Assembly: GCA_001839685.1 (NCBI GenBank)
Contig: MLAK01001264.1
Span: 1,956 to 18,373, forward strand
Direction: 5' to 3'
DNA: 16,418 nt
DNA from: Tritrichomonas foetus
Lineage: Eukaryota > Parabasalia > Tritrichomonadida > Tritrichomonadidae
Under the pieces are notes generated by a model, which made no database searches, was not told the DNA's origin, and saw only the letters and a program-made list of their open reading frames with translations. Shown here piece by piece: positions 15,933-16,418 of the stretch (position 1 is the stretch's first letter; the number at the start of each line of letters is the position of its first letter). The position numbers and the translations under genes are program-made.

Positions 15933-15981
15933 TGAGGAGCCTCTTTCTATCGAACTTTGTTCCACTGGTTCAGTGAAATGA

Positions 15982-16416
15982 TTAATAATTGTTAACTAAA
16001 TAATCTGTTAACCCATCACAACCAATATTGAGGAATGTATGAAGTTGTAGATAAGCATNAGAAAGATCATCAGTCTTATTAAGGTCTGGTGGGAATGAGT
16101 AGTTGAAGAACTTTTTGAGAAGGTAAGTGGCTATAGCCGATGCCAACTTTTTGTGAGCTTTACGTTTTGTATCGTACTGAACATTTANCTTGTGAAACTT
16201 GATTTGAGGAGGTATGATGTGAACACTCGGGATNNTATTNCAATACATAATGATGGCGTACATAATNGCAAAGCACTTCACATTCTGTGGAGTTTGTTTT
16301 TCAATCAGCACAATATTGGGATCATCATATGGATTCAATATGGTTGCAAGGTTGTTGACAATGTCAGCAGTTGATTCACCAGAAATTGAATGAAGTTTGA
16401 GCGTAATGTCATGAGC
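15982..16416 (-). CDS. Poxvirus A22-like (RuvC-fold) Holliday junction resolvase, N-terminus outside the window
   Basis: The frame is open from the window edge to a TAA at 15982, giving 144 visible residues. PNIVLIEKQTPQNVK (about residues 53-67 of the visible part) is the 'vlIEkQ' strand carrying the catalytic Glu. VHIIPPQIKFHK is the substrate-proximal strand, and KRKAHKKLASAIATYLLKKF the basic helix. KTDDLSxAYLQ near the C-terminus is the acidic 'kkDDlaDa' motif; the x is an N-containing codon (NAT) compatible with the expected Asp. The first catalytic Asp strand is beyond the window. Such enzymes resolve four-way junctions in concatemers of linear viral genomes. The gene reads toward the E3 TIR. 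The length and motifs fit the family well. Confidence 0.75.
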   Translation of the reverse strand, partial: AHDITLKLHSISGESTADIVNNLATILNPYDDPNIVLIEKQTPQNVKCFXIMYAIIMYXNXIPSVHIIPPQIKFHKXNVQYDTKRKAHKKLASAIATYLLKKFFNYSFPPDLNKTDDLSXAYLQLHTFLNIGCDGLTDYLVNNY

Positions 16417-16418
16417 TC

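Larger units (their letters stand above)
15691..16418 (+). mobile_element. Arm of virus-like element E3, same family as E2
   Basis: The terminus at 15691 abuts A13 (15678-15690). From it run the 242-bp TIR, a short gap holding a partial CTGGTTCA motif, and a resolvase gene pointing toward the terminus. After the TIR the sequence differs from the E2 arm, so this is the opposite end of the element. Ns appear only inside the gene. The element continues past the window edge. Confidence 0.7.

Overview
The window is very AT-rich eukaryotic DNA. It reads as an intergenic transposon graveyard into which pieces of a virus-like (Maverick/Polinton-type) element family have inserted. The transposase relics (mariner with a YGD-type helix-turn-helix, Tc1, pogo/DDE_1, hAT and a P-element-like family), a decayed TRF4-type poly(A) polymerase, and large elements with long terminal inverted repeats (TIRs) together suggest a parabasalid such as Trichomonas or Tritrichomonas. 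This assignment is inference from protein style; no species marker is present. Almost nothing outside the virus-like segments keeps an open reading frame, and I saw no tRNA, rRNA or CRISPR.

Layout. (1) 1-593 is the right arm of a first large element (E1), with the end of a tail-fibre-like protein, a 69-aa ORF, a phased AACCG cluster and a terminus against T14. (2) 608-3240 is decayed DNA: a possible MULE-like relic, a Tc1 transposase relic, a coiled-coil gene relic and an 87-bp foldback. (3) 3241-5048 is one arm of a second element (E2), with a 198-bp palindrome made of TIR-like sequence, a 253-aa jelly-roll/capsid-like ORF, a 197-aa coiled-coil/acidic ORF and a 242-bp TIR ending at T41. (4) 5090-12926 is decayed DNA: a hAT relic, a mariner copy with both ends, and two pieces of one P-element-like transposase family. 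(5) 12934-about 13500 is a small repeat-rich segment (E4) with an E-type terminus. (6) 13690-14900 is a TRF4/Cid1-type nucleotidyltransferase pseudogene. (7) 15060-15677 is a pogo-like transposase relic that carries a 145-bp MITE and is cut by the next insertion. (8) 15691-16418 is the opposite arm of the E2 family (E3), with the identical 242-bp TIR and a poxvirus A22-like Holliday junction resolvase that runs off the window.

How the parts relate. E2 and E3 share a perfect 242-bp TIR, and their termini face each other across 10.6 kb of unrelated DNA. They are therefore best read as two insertions showing opposite ends of one family: one end starts with the coiled-coil and capsid-like genes, the other ends with the resolvase. 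A resolvase, a fibre-like protein and a capsid-like protein fit an element with a virion or linear-DNA replication phase. The most striking non-coding signal is that every large-element terminus abuts an A/T homopolymer and carries a d(GCGNAGC) mini-hairpin close by. This heptamer belongs to a class known for exceptional DNA hairpin stability, and I did not see it elsewhere in the window. Ambiguous bases (N) fall only inside these segments, as expected if a multi-copy family was collapsed during assembly.
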